Assembly (NCBI GenBank): GCA_002286855.1
Contig: NRSV01000006.1
Span: 1 to 64,000 of the forward strand
Length of the DNA stretch: 64,000 bases
Direction: 5' to 3'
Source of the DNA: Bipolaris cookei
Taxonomy: Eukaryota > Ascomycota > Dothideomycetes > Pleosporales > Pleosporaceae
The notes beneath the pieces were generated by a model that was not told the DNA's origin, did no database searches, and saw nothing but the letters and a program-made list of their open reading frames with translations. Numbering within the stretch: position 1 is the first letter of the stretch; each line of letters begins with the position of its first letter. Shown here in pieces: positions 1 through 11,352 of this stretch. The position numbers and the translations under genes are program-made.

Positions 1-409
1 GCACCAGGACAGAGCCAACTCTTCCCGATAAGGACAGCCACACCAACAGCTGATCATGAGATGGACTAATCACTCTAGCACCACACCTCGGCTCCCTTGT
101 CTAAAGGAAGCACCGTTAAATAAGGAAAGAGACAAAAGAAAAGAACGAGACTACGGATGCTCAGGCGCGGGAGGTTTTTAGACATAAGTTCACTTAGGTC
201 ACGTTTGCCCCGCAATACACATTGTAGCATTCAGTGTTCATAGACCCTCACGGGAACCAGGCAGCACTTTAAATTGATTTATTATTATAATATTGATGAT
301 TAAATCTATTTATTGCTATTTAGCTGGTAACTTGATATCGCGGCCACGTCGTGATCGCGGAGTTGGTGGAGCTGCTAAACGATTGGATGGCTGCTTACCA
401 CCACCACGA
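1..409. other. Intergenic, no gene seen
   Basis: AT-rich sequence with no convincing coding frame. It lies downstream of the dead pogo-type transposase that ends at 410 and may include that element's 3' untranslated part. I looked for an inverted copy of the sequence beyond the transposase start near 2050 and did not find one, so the element ends are not defined. Confidence 0.5.
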
Positions 410-1998
410 TCACCAGCTATTATTTTTTGATACAGGCTTTATATGAGCTTTGTAGATTCTCTTCTTACCTTTTTGGGAAGATTTAGGAGCTTTTTGTAGT
501 CTTTTTGCAGCTCTACGGGCAGCTTGGCGAGTAGCTCGCTCAGCAGCTTCATCAGCTTTCTGCTTCGCCCGTAGTAGCCTCGTCTCTGCTCGCGCGTGAT
601 GCCGTGTATCAAGCTCTTGAGCTTTAAGCAGCTTCGCCTCCTCTCGAGCTTGGATATCCATAGTTTTTTGATGCTGCAGTATCTCACGATCATGCTGTTT
701 CTGCTCGTAGAGGCTGCGAGCTTCTCGCACCTTCCGCGGCGACCAGAAACTAGCTCCACCATGATAATCTTCGGGCAGCTCAAGCAAGCCAAGCTGTGAT
801 CGCTGCTTCCACTGACGCTCACTAATTAGAACTTCTCGAATCTCTTGAATCTCTTGCTGATCAAGCTTTGACTGGGTGGATAGCTTCATGATAGTTCGGT
901 TAAGCTGGGAGATCTTCCTACTCTCTTTTTGATTGACCGCGCGATCAACAAGCTCTCGGACCTTTCTCCAATCTGAAGCGCTAGGCGCGGATGAATCGCT
1001 ATCGCTCTGGTGAGCTGGTGGCTTGAACTTCTGGAGTATTACTTCTGGATTGAACGGCGATATACCGGTAGCTTTAAAGGCCCGGAGGATCGTTAGTTCC
1101 TTGAACGAGGTGCGCCAGGCGTTCCAGAAGAGTGGAAAAAATGGGATCTGGTAATAGATAGCAGCCCTTGGCAGCTATCTATAAAGTTTGATAACTCGTT
1201 CGAATAGGCAGTGGATAGCGGCTTAAACAGCCCAACGTCAAGCGGCTGCAGCGTATGAGTCACGTGAGGTGGTTATATCGCGATTAAGATCTTGTTCTGA
1301 TCACAATAGTCGATAAAATCCATCGTGAGGTGAGATTGATGGCCATCCATGAACAACAATCGGTAAGACGACCGAGCTTTTGCTTTAGTGGCAGGATCAG
1401 ATACCTGTTTGAGCCACTGAAGCCCGATATTATTATTTGACCAGCCAGTAGCCGATGTGGCAATTCGGGCGGAGTGGATCTCTGGATTAAAGCCTTGCAA
1501 CCATGAGTTTTGGATGGATCCAGATTGGCTTGAGTAGATAATGCTCGGATCTAGATGCGATCCATCAGCACAGATACAAGCTATCAGCATAATCCACTCT
1601 CGATTGCCATCTTGGATCACAGTCTTTCTTAATCCAGACTGAAGAGAGGCTTTAAAAAAGATCCTCGTTGAGCGCGATTGGACTCCAATCATGAAGCCCT
1701 TCTCATCCATATTGTATATATACCGCGGCTCGATCTCATATTGGGCAATTTTTTGGCGCAGAAGCTCAAAATAGAGACATTATTTACGTTCTGAATCAGC
1801 TCGGTGGCGATTGCGATCCATTGGCGCGGCCTGTTTTGCCTGGAGAAGATCTGGATAGCGTTGAACAAAGCGATCAACCTAGTGGTAACCAATCTCTTTC
1901 TGCGCGATTTGGGTGTATACAAGTTTTTCGTCAGGTTCTAAAGCAGCAATAGCTGCAAGCGCAGCGTCAATAGGCTCAACTCGGGGTGGTTGTCGCAT
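410..1998 (-). mobile_element. Dead pogo/Tigger-type DDE transposon (family A, copy 1)
   Basis: This is a relic of a pogo-superfamily transposase. Three recognisable parts lie in order on the minus strand: a start with a psq-like N-terminus (about 1998-1890), the catalytic core with YNMDEKGFMIG (first Asp, near 1710) and LLFMDGHQSH (second Asp, near 1330), and a Lys/Arg/Ala-rich C-terminal tail with FWSPRKVREAR (889-410). The related element at 33699-35567 shares the MDEKGFM and FWSPRK motifs. The frame is broken by several stops, including TAG where a Trp is expected (reading IGYH-stop-VDRF near 1880) and TAA near 1780. The middle of the N-terminal DNA-binding region seems deleted compared with the second copy. 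It cannot make an active enzyme. No terminal repeats were found. Confidence 0.85.
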
Positions 1999-3876
1999 GA
2001 TTGGGTTGGTGGTGTTGGGAGTGGTTGGTGGGGTGGAGCGAGCATTGAGCCGTCCCGGGAATTGGCCCGTCCGGCACGGTATAGTATGATATAGCCTACG
2101 CTAACCTAGGGACACTAAAGTCACTACGCCTCACGTGATATAGGCTACTAGAATTAATAGCTCCTCTACCTACAACGTCTGCTACAGGCGAGTGTCCTGT
2201 TACTTGTTACAGGGAGGGTTCTCTCCTCGAAGAAGCATGAAGGAGTGGAGACCAATTAGACATCTACGTTAGAAGGTAGCGTACCTCACCGGCGAGTCGC
2301 CCACGCGAACGAGTCACTCGCTTTTGCCAAGACCATACTGAACTCCCTTCCCACACTGATTTCTCTGTGATAGAGCTAAATGGACGTGCTAAGTGAATCT
2401 TAGGTACATCCTGTAATATAAACGCTTGAGTGAGACCTAAAGCTATCTAATTACCGCTTTTTATATAATTGAATGACGGCGACGCTGTACTGGTAAGTCA
2501 AGCGAACACCTTCTAGTATTGATATACACTAAGTGTTATAAGGAGGACGTAGTGGCTATCCTACAACAACACAATCTGCACCACTTCACCTTCACGCTCT
2601 GCGCGGCGATGGCGCATCTCGCGCGCTTCGCGTGCGCGCAGTACAAATAGAGAGCCATAGAGCAGAGACAGACAAAATTTAATCTCATCACATGCGGAAT
2701 GAATTCTTCACATATAGTGCTCGCTTTTGCAATTTCCCCTAACACTATTTTACCATAATCTTAGTCCTCCCGAGGTTGAAGTGCTTTGTGATTCAAGTCG
2801 CAAATCGGTTGCCATTTGTTGTACTAGATCGTGCTTAATACAATTGATGTAAAACGTACAATGAAGATAGAGGATAATATATGGTGTCAGATCCATTCAA
2901 GGTACAGGATACGGCAAGCACATGCCACATTCAATGCCCGACTATCCACTCAGCAGCATAATCTGTAGAGCTTTGACCCCAGTCGGTATTTCCAGGAATG
3001 TGGATAGGACCCCCGCACTTCAGGTAATTGAATGGATGCTAGTACTACTCAAAGTTGGCTGGCTGGAGCATAACGAAAACCCCACACTATGTTAGGTCAC
3101 CTCCTCTTGTGCGCCAGCATAGCGCATTGAATTCGGACGTTCAAAACTTTCCAAAGGTCCTTATGATGGCCATATCATACATGTGTAGTTCTGGAAGAGG
3201 CGCCTTTCAGACCTTGCACACAATCGACGATTCCACACCAAACATAGGCTGTGGCAAATTGAGATGCCAAGGCGACAAAGGAGAAGTTCACCACAATGTA
3301 TGATGTGGCGCCCCCTTGATATATACATAACCATGACGTATAGTATATGCGGGGCGTGGGACGATGGCTAAGTTTGACAGCGTTGTGTCACATGGGAAGT
3401 GACGGCGCATCACCCAGGCACCTACTTACTGCTATGGGCACTAGCATCTTGCCCGAGATATAGCACCTCGCCTTTCTGACCTATGTGTTTCACTTCCTAC
3501 TCCACATCAGGATCTGGGTGAACAAGGCTGCTCTGTTGCTTATCGTATTGTGGGAATTGCGACAGGGTGCTCTGAAAGTTGGCTAGCCGCCCGATGTGAG
3601 GACGGCTGAAGGCGATCGGTTAGGCAACCAGCGTCCCGCGCTGGGGGCTGAGACGCGCCAAAACAAAGGTTGGTACTAAGTACTCCCCACCAACAAGCTT
3701 ACCCGTCTTCGTCTGGAAAGAAGCTCTGCAACTTATCATCTCGACTGGTTGTCGTGCGTACATGATCTTACATCCCTTCGGTTGGACGTCTTGGCACGAG
3801 CTGGCTCCTTCGTTGCGCGCAAAAATTCGAGTCCCCTATAACAACCAACGGTACCAACTTGAATCTGCAAGGGGTC
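1999..3876. other. Long intergenic stretch without a supported gene
   Basis: About 1.9 kb between the dead transposon and the gene at 3877. Open frames exist (for example 3055-3303) but lack family resemblance, codon pattern and splice context. The last few hundred bases are the likely promoter of the downstream gene. Confidence 0.5.
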
Positions 3877-5439
3877 ATGGCATCACCGAATCTCAATCCA
3901 TATCAACAGCAGTGGCAGTCGCGGCAATATCAACAAACACAGCTTTCACCGGCACAGCCTGTACACCATTACTCACAGAACGCTCACCCCGAGTACACTC
4001 AATATGCGCTAGCTGTACGATCATACGTTCAACCTCACTACAGCATCACAGAGCCAGCTCCAGTAATCGCAGAATTACCCGCACCATTACCATCAGCCCC
4101 ACCAATGAACGCATCTAAAGAGCAATTGAAGCAGGATGAACTCCTCGCGCGTAGGATGTTGCAACTAGAGGTCACAAACTCTACAACGTTGATGAACCCA
4201 TTGCCTGAAAAACCCCAACACCTGACGCCATCACTACACCAACACCGGTCTGTACAAACGCTGCGACCACATTCACGAAACGTTTCCTATTCCGATAACC
4301 AATTTCCATGTGGTATAGCACCTCGAAACTCTGTTTCAATACCGATTACACATCAGCGATCTGTGCAGTCATTACGGCCCCATACGAAGAGCTTGGGGAC
4401 AAGTGCTGCACCATGGAGTCCAGGATCTCTGGATTATGCTCAAAATATAGATATGGCTAGGTTCAGTTCATTACCAGAAGTTGTGGTGGGGCCTTTTCCA
4501 ATCGCGTACTCAGGCCTCAAACTACCAGAGCAAACCCTCCCGATACCAGTTTTTCCGGACCAGCAGCACGCGAGTCAACCGCCCGTTGCTCTGGATCATT
4601 CTTCGTTGCCTTCCTATGTAGAAAAATATCGTCAAGCGCCTTATCCTCCACAATGGAGTCCACCACCCATACTCCAAACACTGTACGCCGGTAGGGGAGG
4701 CAAATATGCCTCAGGTTCTTGTTGGCTCGATACGCCAACTTCGTCGACATGGAGTAAAAAACGACCCTCAGACAAGGCACAAGATTCTGTACCTCCAGTC
4801 TTTTCTTTCAAGTTCAAATCTGTTGGCGGTAGCTTTCGTAGCCCAAAGCTGTCCTGGACTATGACGTGCAATGAGCAATTCGGGAATCTTGGGACGAAGG
4901 CCAGCAAAAAGCAGGCCAATACGTGGACATATGAGCTTAAGATAGATCCCAGGACCAATTTGCGAAAGTCTGAAGTTCTAACGCCAAGTGGACCCAACTC
5001 CCGAGACATCATGACAACATACGTACATGCGCTGAATTACAACTCCTTGAGATTTATCGGGACCGATCGACGTGCCTATATGTGGGTCACGAGCAGCAGA
5101 ATTTCCTCCATCGATGGTGCAAGATACGATACTCTCAGACATGCGCTGTTCGTCGCTGCAGAATACAATCCGAATCCGCTGTATGGCCATATCGTTGCAG
5201 ACCACTGCTTTTGGGACGGCGGAGTCGATAATACTGCAGGAAACCTGCCTGATGAAGCAATTTACATACGATCTCCCGAAGTAGACCAGGCACTTGTAGT
5301 AGCTACACTTCAGATATTAAAGGACTGGGAGAAACATACGCTAAAGGACGAGAAAAAGAGGAAGCCGGAAGCTTTTGCTGCAGCGGAAGAGGAAGCCAGA
5401 AAACATACACTCGGAGCAGCGAGCCACTGGAAAGCTTAG
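3877..5439 (+). CDS. Conserved-looking fungal protein of unknown function, Gln/Pro-rich N-terminus
   Basis: An intact intronless frame of 520 residues from the ATG at 3877. A frame extension of six codons upstream has no ATG. Residues 1 to about 290 are low complexity, rich in Gln, Pro, Ser, His and Tyr, with two similar segments containing HxRSVQ(T/S)LRPH near residues 125 and 160, which suggests an internal duplication. From about residue 305 a compact domain follows, rich in predicted beta strands (FSFKFKSVGGSF, LSWTMTCNEQFG, TWTYELKID, SLRFIGTDRRAYMWV), and the protein ends in a charged helical tail. I do not recognise the family; a tubby-C-like or lipid-binding beta fold is one guess from the strand pattern. 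No signal peptide or membrane segment is visible. A solo LTR lies 124 bases downstream. Confidence 0.8.
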   Translation: MASPNLNPYQQQWQSRQYQQTQLSPAQPVHHYSQNAHPEYTQYALAVRSYVQPHYSITEPAPVIAELPAPLPSAPPMNASKEQLKQDELLARRMLQLEVTNSTTLMNPLPEKPQHLTPSLHQHRSVQTLRPHSRNVSYSDNQFPCGIAPRNSVSIPITHQRSVQSLRPHTKSLGTSAAPWSPGSLDYAQNIDMARFSSLPEVVVGPFPIAYSGLKLPEQTLPIPVFPDQQHASQPPVALDHSSLPSYVEKYRQAPYPPQWSPPPILQTLYAGRGGKYASGSCWLDTPTSSTWSKKRPSDKAQDSVPPVFSFKFKSVGGSFRSPKLSWTMTCNEQFGNLGTKASKKQANTWTYELKIDPRTNLRKSEVLTPSGPNSRDIMTTYVHALNYNSLRFIGTDRRAYMWVTSSRISSIDGARYDTLRHALFVAAEYNPNPLYGHIVADHCFWDGGVDNTAGNLPDEAIYIRSPEVDQALVVATLQILKDWEKHTLKDEKKRKPEAFAAAEEEARKHTLGAASHWKA

Positions 5440-5562
5440 CATAGTGTGTGAAACATTTTGGTGCTTTCAAGGGCACATTATTATAGCGCTTCAGGAGGCA
5501 TACTTTCGGGTTGTGTTCCCGTCTTAGTGTTATAACGTGAATTCAACTTGATGATTGCGCAC

Positions 5563-5807
5563 TGTCCGAACCTAAATCAGGCACTGAGGGAGTGATCGCG
5601 TGACTCCGGTTCCCCACGGATACTTGTGCACGGACCCAGGAGTACATCAACCCTTTTTCCTTTGAACGTAGAACAGAGATAGCAATGAACCATAGTTACT
5701 TGCCACCCCCACCTACCCGCACGCTGTGTACACCGTGCAACTAGCTGTATTGACTTAGACATCTTGCTAACACCAAGCGCTGGCTAGCCAATAGAGTTCA
5801 TTCAACA
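5563..5807. mobile_element. Solo LTR, 245 bp, with 5-bp target duplication
   Basis: The element starts TGTCCGAACC and ends CATTCAACA, so it has TG...CA termini. It is flanked on both sides by the identical pentamer CGCAC (5558-5562 and 5808-5812). A second copy in the same orientation is at 63089-63334 and aligns end to end, with most differences being transitions. No internal retrotransposon sequence is attached to either copy, as expected when two LTRs recombine and delete the middle. The 5-bp duplication fits Gypsy or Copia integrases. Confidence 0.9.
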
Positions 5808-5812
5808 CGCAC

Positions 5813-6880
5813 CTTAATTCCTAGCCGAACATGGAATATGGAGGAACTCGAACCGGATTTGTCATATACAACGAAAGTTGCCGCCTTACAATCTATCCTC
5901 ACCGCTCATCCGTGCTCGAATTCACGGCACATATCAACTAACCAGAGATCACAAGCGTGAAAGCACACGGCATATTACCAATGTCAAGGGTCAATCTGAG
6001 CTCTTAGTGTTATGGCACTTTCTTCAAAGAGCAATCGGGTCAGAATCCGTATCAGCTGTTGCCGCAATATGTATATTCTACTTGTAACGCCAAAGATTAA
6101 ACTTCGGAACACGTCAACAAAAAGGGTGGCTGTCGTCCATAGATAGCGCTGACGATACAGCGGTCAAATATATTGTATATTTTTCGTCTACTATGCAAAT
6201 CACAACGATGATAACGTTCCACATGTCTGAGTGGAGCCATTACAGTACACTGTAATAGCGATTTGAGGCCGCATCCATTCGAGTAGTAGTACGTTCAGTT
6301 TGGTCTTCTCTTGCTTAAACCAAGATGTGGACGCAGTGACTTCTGTTCTCGACATGGTCAAGAATGTTGCGATACAGTCTAGTGACCAGTGACTTCGGTA
6401 AATCCAGAGAACATGTGTCCTCAATAGGGGTGTGAACTAGTACTAGTCTCTACTAGAACAATGCATGGCTTACTAGCGACTAGACGGGTTATCAGTCATA
6501 CGATTTCCAAACGCTAGAACCCGATGCCTAGGTGCTTGATTCATGACAATTTGAGGCTAATTTCAATATTTCTGCCTAGATAAGGTTAACCTATTGTGTC
6601 CAGAACTTTGGAAAGCATTTACTATCACCCTCTTCAAGCTTCCTCAACCCTTGGCATCACGACGCCACGTGCTGAAAATATCTCAATCTTTCTGATGAAA
6701 AGCCACGATTGATAGATCAGCTGAGGTACCACCAAGATCCCGCTGCAAATAAATTGCTTTCGCTCTCTTGTGCATGACCACAACAGCAGCGTTTGTTTAC
6801 GATCCATTACAGTACCCGTTCACTCCCAGTGGAATGTTACACCTCAACTATATTCACTCATCTCATACCTTCTACTATTC
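5813..6880. other. Intergenic, no gene seen
   Basis: No coding frame with family resemblance. A sequence resembling an RNA polymerase III B box (GGTTCGAG on the minus strand near 5850) has no pairing T-stem and was not accepted as a tRNA. The last 200 bases may hold the old promoter of the decayed gene at 6881. Confidence 0.5.
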
Positions 6881-8743
6881 ATGATGAGAAGATTAGCTGG
6901 ACTTCTTGCAGTTATAACGCTCGCAGCAGCAACTCCGATCCAACACAGATCTGAGTGTTGTAGTTGAGCCCGATGATGTGGCTCCTCCGGTAACTATTTC
7001 TATGAGAGAAGGAGCCCTAAATGATATTATAACTTCTTCTGCGAAATTCTTGAAGCACGATTGGGATTGCTCCGATCAGGTGCTCGGATCAGGCCTAGTG
7101 CCTTCCCCAGATACCCCAGAGGCTTTCTTGGCTTTCTCTGAGCTTTCAGATGCCGCTAATGGTGCAAAAACTCCAGAAGGATATGTGGGCATCTTCCAGA
7201 ACAAAAGAGCGTCCTCACAGACATCAGTGAGTCTCGCAAAACGCAGAAAGTTTTCGAAAACACCTGACAAGCTTCAATTAGTCCTACATGAGATACTTTT
7301 CCCTCCCCAGTTACAATACTGAAGCTTACGCTGCCAAGTGCTTGACTACCAAAGGATGTCTTTCGTTCAACATCTTATTCGAGCGTGATCCGGATAAGGT
7401 TCCTGCTGCAGCGTGCCCTAATCCTACATCAACTACTGTTATCGAGTGTGTTTTGTGGGGCATTATCCTATCCAAGCAAACTGCCACCAACGATGGTCAG
7501 TGATGTAACAACTTTCATGTCATAATTGCTGGCTCTAACGGCTATGTTCGTAACCCATCAACCGCTAAGTCAGCTCCTAGGTACACTAATACCTTCGTTA
7601 GTAACAAAGCCGTCAACACATGTTCAGACTGTAACAGTCGCAACACATATATTACCTACAAAGAATTCAGCTGTGGTGCTCCGTTTGATCCATCCCGCTG
7701 CGCTACCGCGTGCGAGGCTGAAAGTCAATTCAATATTGATCATCTCAATTCCAGGAGCATCTGCCGATTTTTCAACCCGTACATCCTCATAAAGAATGGA
7801 GTGCCACAAGCTCAGATATGTTCAATGTACAACATTACTTGGGCAAACACACCAGATGTCATCTTTAATGACGGACAATGACGCGGCAACAACCACTACA
7901 CGATAACCTATTCAGAGATCTACTCGAATGATGTCAATCCCAGCAAGCCCATCTGCGCTTCTGAAATTTCATACTTGAGTCAACCAGAGAATGCTGCGTT
8001 CTGTTCATCCTAGATCAATTATGTTGCGACCACTAGTACAGTACCTGCGGTTTCGACTGTCAGCACTGTCACTGTTACCACTGTCGACTCCAGTCACCTC
8101 GACTCCCAATCCAGTTACAACCTCTACCACTATTGTCTCTTACCAACGAACTACTATGGTAGATATTGTTACTAAGACTTTTACCCTACCAGCTCCTGTA
8201 CGTTTACGACGATTCACTAACAATGCTAGTCGTGGTCTGTCGAAACGAGCGGCATTGCCTACTCCTGTATCTGTTGCTAACTGGCTGGAATCACTGCTAT
8301 CGGCCGCCTATTTACAAGCTGTAACTGGCACAATAACAGAGACCCAGATCATAGCCACTTCAACTGTTTTCACCGAGACTCAGACTGTGATCAGCACTAC
8401 CACTGATGTCGCACTGACTCCCACTACTACCATCGCCACAACGCTCCTGATAGCTACCACTATTCGATCGACTGCAACTTCCACTACTACTATCCAAGAT
8501 GCTCCTCCAAGTAGCAGTTGCGTACCTATCTATGGATGCTTTAACATCAAAGACACAGTATCCAGCAGCAGTCCAAGAATGTCCTCTAGTGTCAAATCTA
8601 TTTTCAAGCAACACGCCGTGGAAGTTAACGACTATTTCATTAGATCTTCCACCGACTTGGTTTTCACTCAGGTACGATATCAAAGCGGATATCTCGCCTC
8701 CACAGTTTCATTTGTCCAAAGTGATTGTTTTGGAGCCGGGTAG
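6881..8743 (+). pseudogene. Decayed secreted Ser/Thr-rich glycoprotein gene
   Basis: The start codes a clear signal peptide (MMRRLAGLLAVITLAAA). The frame then breaks at about 6955, where removing one G would join it to the next segment (VEPDDVAPP...). A second shift near 7300 leads to a Cys-containing domain with YFSLPSYNTEAYAAKC, CLSFNILFERDP, STTVIECVLWG and FHVIIAGSNGYV. This pattern I know from secreted, fungal, Cys-rich carbohydrate-binding-like proteins of Dothideomycetes. TGA stops stand at 7501 (GQ-stop) and 7879 (GQ-stop-RGN), both where TGG (Trp) is expected, so G to A changes. The 3' part (7991-8743) is Thr/Ser/Val-rich like a glycosylated wall stalk, in another frame. At least two frameshifts and three stops rule out a full product. 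The in-frame match to the family is from memory of its pattern, not a search. Confidence 0.75.
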
Positions 8744-10043
8744 ACAGGTAGCAGTACAGTAGCATTCGTGCCCTGTAGGCCGACAGCAAACAATGGCTTG
8801 CAATGCATCCACATTGGCCACGAGACAAGTACACTTGTATCCCCTTCTACCGGGAACGGGCAACTAATCTTTTACCATATCCTCCCTCCAACAAATCTGA
8901 GACCTGTGAACGTTGTCAGAAACACAGTCGATTGTCCTGTGGGCTTCCGATGAGATTCAACAGTGACAAGGGAGTAAATATGTTAATGCAATTTTAAGTA
9001 TTTTCACACATTGCGCTAGTATAGTCATGTTCACATAAGCTGAGAGGAAATAGGTGGGGGTGTTTCAAGAATGCGTATAAACTGTGTTTAATTTCGCATA
9101 TACGCTATGGAACAACTAAAACTTGTGACTTTATCACTTTCCCAACCTATAGGCCCGCACTAGCAGGTAAGGGATTCAGTTTCAGTCTGTGATGCAACGG
9201 CCGCCCTCGCTACCACAGTGCGCACTGTTAGAATGTGGGTCGCAATCTACGTTATTATTATTATTATTACTTTTCCGTTAGAGTCTATCTGCAGTCAGGG
9301 ACTATGTAAGACTTTGGTCCGCAACCTACGTTGAGCTGTCGCGATTGTTAGACATTTGAAGGTATGGAGAGATAATTGACTTACCTAGCGTCTAGTTAGC
9401 TAAGCTCAATCCTTTTATGAAGCAATATCATACTACTAGCGAACTTCCTTGATATCCTCTTTAAGTTTATTTACAAATGGCTACGCAGAAGTTTCTCTGT
9501 CTTTTGTTAGAGTGGTATGATTGTAAAGACACCTGAATTTACTAGACAGCAGATCTTTCATATGCAACTATGTTAGCAAAATCTGAGAATAAGAGGGGAT
9601 GGAGAAGATTAATTATATTGTTGTCAAAAGAGCAAGTTAGTATCAACTGACAGAAAAGGGAGAGAGGTTTATTGAGCAGTTCTGGTGAGTATTGGAAATA
9701 ACATACAGTTATTCCAGTCTATGTTGAATGAGCTCTGTAGCTAGCTAGTATAAGCGTGGACCGTGTGCAAACAGCAAGGTACGAAGCATGTGCGCGTGGG
9801 GCTAAAGAGGGTTTGCACGAATGCAGGAGGGTTGCCAAAAGACAGTTGTGTGTATTTAAAATTCTTGCCTATCTACGTGTGTACAAGGTTCTATTCTTAT
9901 GCTCTCTGCTTCGATCCTATTGTAGGGGTTGCCCTCTGCTGTGTGCGGGGTAAAGCTTTTGAGCCATCTGATCGCTGTAACCTTGTTAATTATACGGACA
10001 TTTATATTTCTATAGGTTAGTTTTAGTCTGGTATAGCATATAT
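8744..10043. other. Intergenic with a TTA microsatellite
   Basis: No supported gene. A run of six TTA units lies at 9252-9269. Two near-identical 15-16-base segments, GTCGCAATCTACGTT near 9238 and GTCCGCAACCTACGTT near 9318, form a short direct repeat around it and may be the rest of another LTR-like repeat. Confidence 0.45.
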
Positions 10044-10298
10044 TCAACCTACAGTGCCACAAGCACCGCAACCATCAGGGACGCAAACGATACATTCTTC
10101 TCGAGCGAACAATGGGTTGGTTGGGTGATTCTCAGTTGAAATAACAGTAGGACCAAACTCTTGTTTGGCCAATTCCGACCGTGTAATATTGCGTTTTGTA
10201 ATCTTCGAAGCCTCAGTGAGTCCTTTGGAAACTAATAAACCTTTTGGGAAAGCCAGAGCAGTGCTGATGAAAGCAAAGATGAGAGTCTTGGTAAACAT
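10044..10298 (-). CDS. Small secreted cysteine-rich protein (effector-like candidate)
   Basis: The frame codes 84 residues from the ATG at 10298. The frame stays open 27 codons further upstream, but the inner Met is preferred because it starts directly with a signal peptide (MFTKTLIFAFISTALA, likely cut near residue 17). A dibasic Lys-Arg at residues 35-36 (SKITKR) is a possible Kex2 site that would release a mature peptide of 48 residues. The C-terminus holds exactly four Cys, at residues 69, 72, 77 and 80, spaced C-x2-C-x4-C-x2-C and followed by GTVG. A TATA-like ATATAAAG lies on the minus strand near 10400. The gene sits alone between a decayed secreted-protein gene and a long empty stretch, a typical place for fast-evolving effectors. 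No homologue is recognised, so a role in host interaction is inference. Confidence 0.6.
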   Translation of the reverse strand: MFTKTLIFAFISTALAFPKGLLVSKGLTEASKITKRNITRSELAKQEFGPTVISTENHPTNPLFAREECIVCVPDGCGACGTVG

Positions 10299-10399
10299 CG
10301 TGTTGATTGGATGAGCTCGAAAGAGCATAAGTTTGGAATGTAATGATGAAGTAAATGTGATGGATGTTTTTCTAAACATTTTACCCAGCTTTTGAGCTT

Positions 10400-11352
10400 T
10401 ATATATCTGGAATCTATCTGTCTAGATTCACACTCTATGTAGCTCATGTTCTAGCTTTCCTTGTTCTAAAATCAGATCTTACTAAACGCGAAAGCACTCT
10501 TACGATGCTTTCACTCTTTTTGGCCTAGCTCGCACTTATTACAAAGTAATCGCGAGGGTATTTTGCACTGCAGATTCCTGAAATGGTCCCTGAGTGGTCT
10601 CAAGTGCTATTTCTGGGCTATTTGTAGCATAACCGGCCGTGTAGTTTGGAATTTTCCAACTCTTTACGAGGAAAATCAATTCTTAAGAGCCCATTTTGAG
10701 CACAGCTCACAATACAAAGCTCAAATTACGTACGAGCGTTAGGCTGGATAGGAATAATTCAGTCATTCAACAGAATATTTCTTATCTTTATGCGAGCGAA
10801 ATCAATTCATAGGAGCTGGCTTTTAGCGAAACCTATAACACACGGACCATGTTATGCACGTATCGTACCATATAAGCCAAGAGCTCCAGATCAACTACAA
10901 GGCATCTGGTCAAACCATTCGATCAGAGTTAATCACAATGCCATCTAAGCTAGCTCGCTTTTGAGTGTGGTGGTTACGACCAATGAGCTTTCGTGCAGTG
11001 TAGATGCGAAGTTGGAGGCGCCCCAAGAACTTCTAGAGATGTTAACAGAAAAGGATCTTGACGACAGCATCCATTCTACTTCTCAGCAGCCACTCACTTG
11101 GCGCACACAGTAGATATTGCACGGGTCCTTGCTGTGGCAGCCCATATGCCGAAGTCTGCGAGTCTTGGAGTAGCAGGTGATGTTCGAGAACCTAACCGAT
11201 ATGTAGGTCTGTAGGATGTAAATTTGATCCCTAACATTGCGCCAATTGGTTGGACAAGCGAATATACGTCACATAATCGAGGTGATACATATAACGGTAC
11301 TTGTGATACCAGCATGTATACCCCCTTCTCCCTGTCATACTACCAGGCCCCT
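10400..11352. other. Intergenic, no gene seen
   Basis: About 950 bases with only short chance frames. It separates the small secreted-protein gene, which reads away from it, from the 3' end of the ATPase gene. Confidence 0.5.

Noticed and set aside
5835..5860. GGTTCGAG on the minus strand as a tRNA B box
   Set aside because: No T-stem pairing and no A box at the right distance.
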